Positions 63,201 through 64,000 of a stretch of 64,000 nt of DNA are shown piece by piece (the stretch's first letter is position 1; each line of letters starts with the position of its first letter). Position numbers and translations under genes: made by a program. Under the pieces are notes generated by a model. That model worked only from the letters and a program-made list of their open reading frames with translations, searched no databases and was not told the DNA's origin. The DNA is from Lingula anatina (lineage: Eukaryota > Brachiopoda > Lingulata > Lingulida > Lingulidae), in contig NW_019775641.1 of the NCBI RefSeq assembly GCF_001039355.2, positions 141,631 through 205,630 of the forward strand. The letters are read 5' to 3'.

Positions 63201-64000
63201 GAAAACTTTTGACAAAAAGCATTTCTAGAAAACAAATTTTCAAAAGAGAAATGAAGCAAATTAAACAAAAAAAATGCAAGTTTAACATTTAAATCCTCAA
63301 TTTTTCAAATGAAGAAACTAAAGGAAATTTATATAAAAGTCACAGATAGACCATGTTTAAAAAATGTGGAAGCATTATTAATTTTTCAAATTTCTAAATG
63401 AACACTCTCAAGAACATTTGTAAAATCAGGTCAACATTGAAGCCTATTATAATTATCATGCAGCCAAGTAATCAATAACAGAATAGTTGCTGATATGATA
63501 TGAAGTCTGATGGTCTTTTTTTTTACCTCTTCCAGATCTAAAGACATCTGAACATTGCTCGTGTTCTTTTCCTCCAGCATCTTGACCTGTCTTCTCAGGT
63601 CACTCATCTCCTCTGAAAGTAAATATGTGGTTAGATAGAACTCCATGTTTTTACTATCAAGACACTTCACTGAAAAATACTTTCAATTTCAAAACAAAAG
63701 AACATACAAGTCAAATACATGTTACACAGAAAGACCACTCCTTAATTCATGGATGCTTTACAAATATTTATGGAAACACATAATGTAACATCACGAAGAC
63801 ACGCAGGTCTAAAGACATCTTAAAAACAGCAGTTTCTACTTACCTAGTTTTTTCTTGTATGATTCTATTGTTGTTTCATATCTGATCTGTAACAAGCAAA
63901 CAGAAATATGCAATGTAATTACACACACAAAAATATACATTTACTTTATTTGTGCCTTATATTTGAAATATCAACTTAAAAAGATATTATTTAGATCTGC
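60262..64000 (-). CDS. HOOK: HOOK, microtubule/dynein adaptor (C-terminal part)
   Basis: Hook proteins activate dynein through an N-terminal Hook domain and coiled coils, and bind cargo through the C-terminus (FHF complex). Ten exons join in phase to the last ~405 residues: 63844-63886, 63527-63612, 63003-63167, 62593-62665, 62175-62256, 61718-61858, 61204-61513, 60871-60975, 60673-60744, 60262-60402 (stop TGA 60264-60262). Diagnostic blocks are ESYKKKLEEMSDLRRQVKML, KTQLDAYKRQVQELQIKSSE, EKLIRLQHENKMLKL, MEERYKKYLDKAKSVIRALD, EEKLIVTAWYNLGMKLHRKA and the C-terminal GTGQSFLARQRQA, all as in HOOK1/3. The N-terminal half, with the Hook domain, lies right of 64000. Invertebrates usually have one Hook gene, so I do not assign a number. 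It is convergent with EFCAB7. Confidence 0.96.

Overview
This is animal nuclear DNA: AT-rich, with multi-exon genes, GT-AG introns, metazoan gene families, microsatellites, MITE-type transposons and assembly gaps. Intron density and gene content (single Hook, Ctr9, Efcab7, Ube3c and Dph5 orthologues, RTE/L2-type LINE debris) suggest an invertebrate, perhaps a lophotrochozoan such as a mollusc. The species cannot be fixed from the sequence. I assembled the gene models by hand from splice sites, reading phase and remembered family similarity. Six of the seven models keep one open frame from start to stop, or to the window edge. In EFCAB7 a 525-base assembly gap lies within one intron. The seventh, the mitochondrial carrier, has an inferred first exon.

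Layout. (1) 153-8183, minus: UBE3C, a HECT ubiquitin ligase, running off the left edge before its catalytic cysteine; a tRNA-Pro(CGG) sits in its first intron. (2) 8529-12692, plus: DPH5, complete in 8 exons, head-to-head with UBE3C across 345 bp; its second intron carries two fold-back DNA transposons with clear target-site duplications. (3) 14046-23118, minus: a 577-residue lysine/glutamate-rich coiled-coil protein I do not recognise; its 6.5 kb first intron holds a TTAA-flanked MITE, a hAT-like fragment and a decayed LINE. (4) 24590-34348, minus: CTR9, PAF1-complex scaffold, complete in 23 exons (1178 aa), with a hAT MITE in one intron. (5) 34580-36596, plus: a divergent mitochondrial carrier-like protein, head-to-head with CTR9. 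(6) 36597-40825: a transposon-rich intergenic stretch with an RTE-type LINE 3' end, a second TTAA MITE, and an unusual 786-bp fold-back element flanked by an 8-bp duplication and built from inverted arrays of a ~16-bp unit. (7) 40826-53960, plus: EFCAB7, 24 exons, with a linker enlarged by serially related symmetric exons. (8) 53149-56290 is repeated at 56744-59915, including EFCAB7's last three exons; this is a tandem duplication or, more likely, an uncollapsed second haplotype at scaffold joins. (9) 60262-64000, minus: the C-terminal half of HOOK, running off the right edge.

Functionally the genes are mostly housekeeping: ubiquitin ligation, diphthamide synthesis on eEF2, transcription elongation and mitochondrial transport. 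Two are linked to cilia or microtubules (EFCAB7, HOOK). They do not form a pathway. The unexpected material is the set of small DNA transposons of at least four families, the modular EFCAB7 linker, and the duplicated block.
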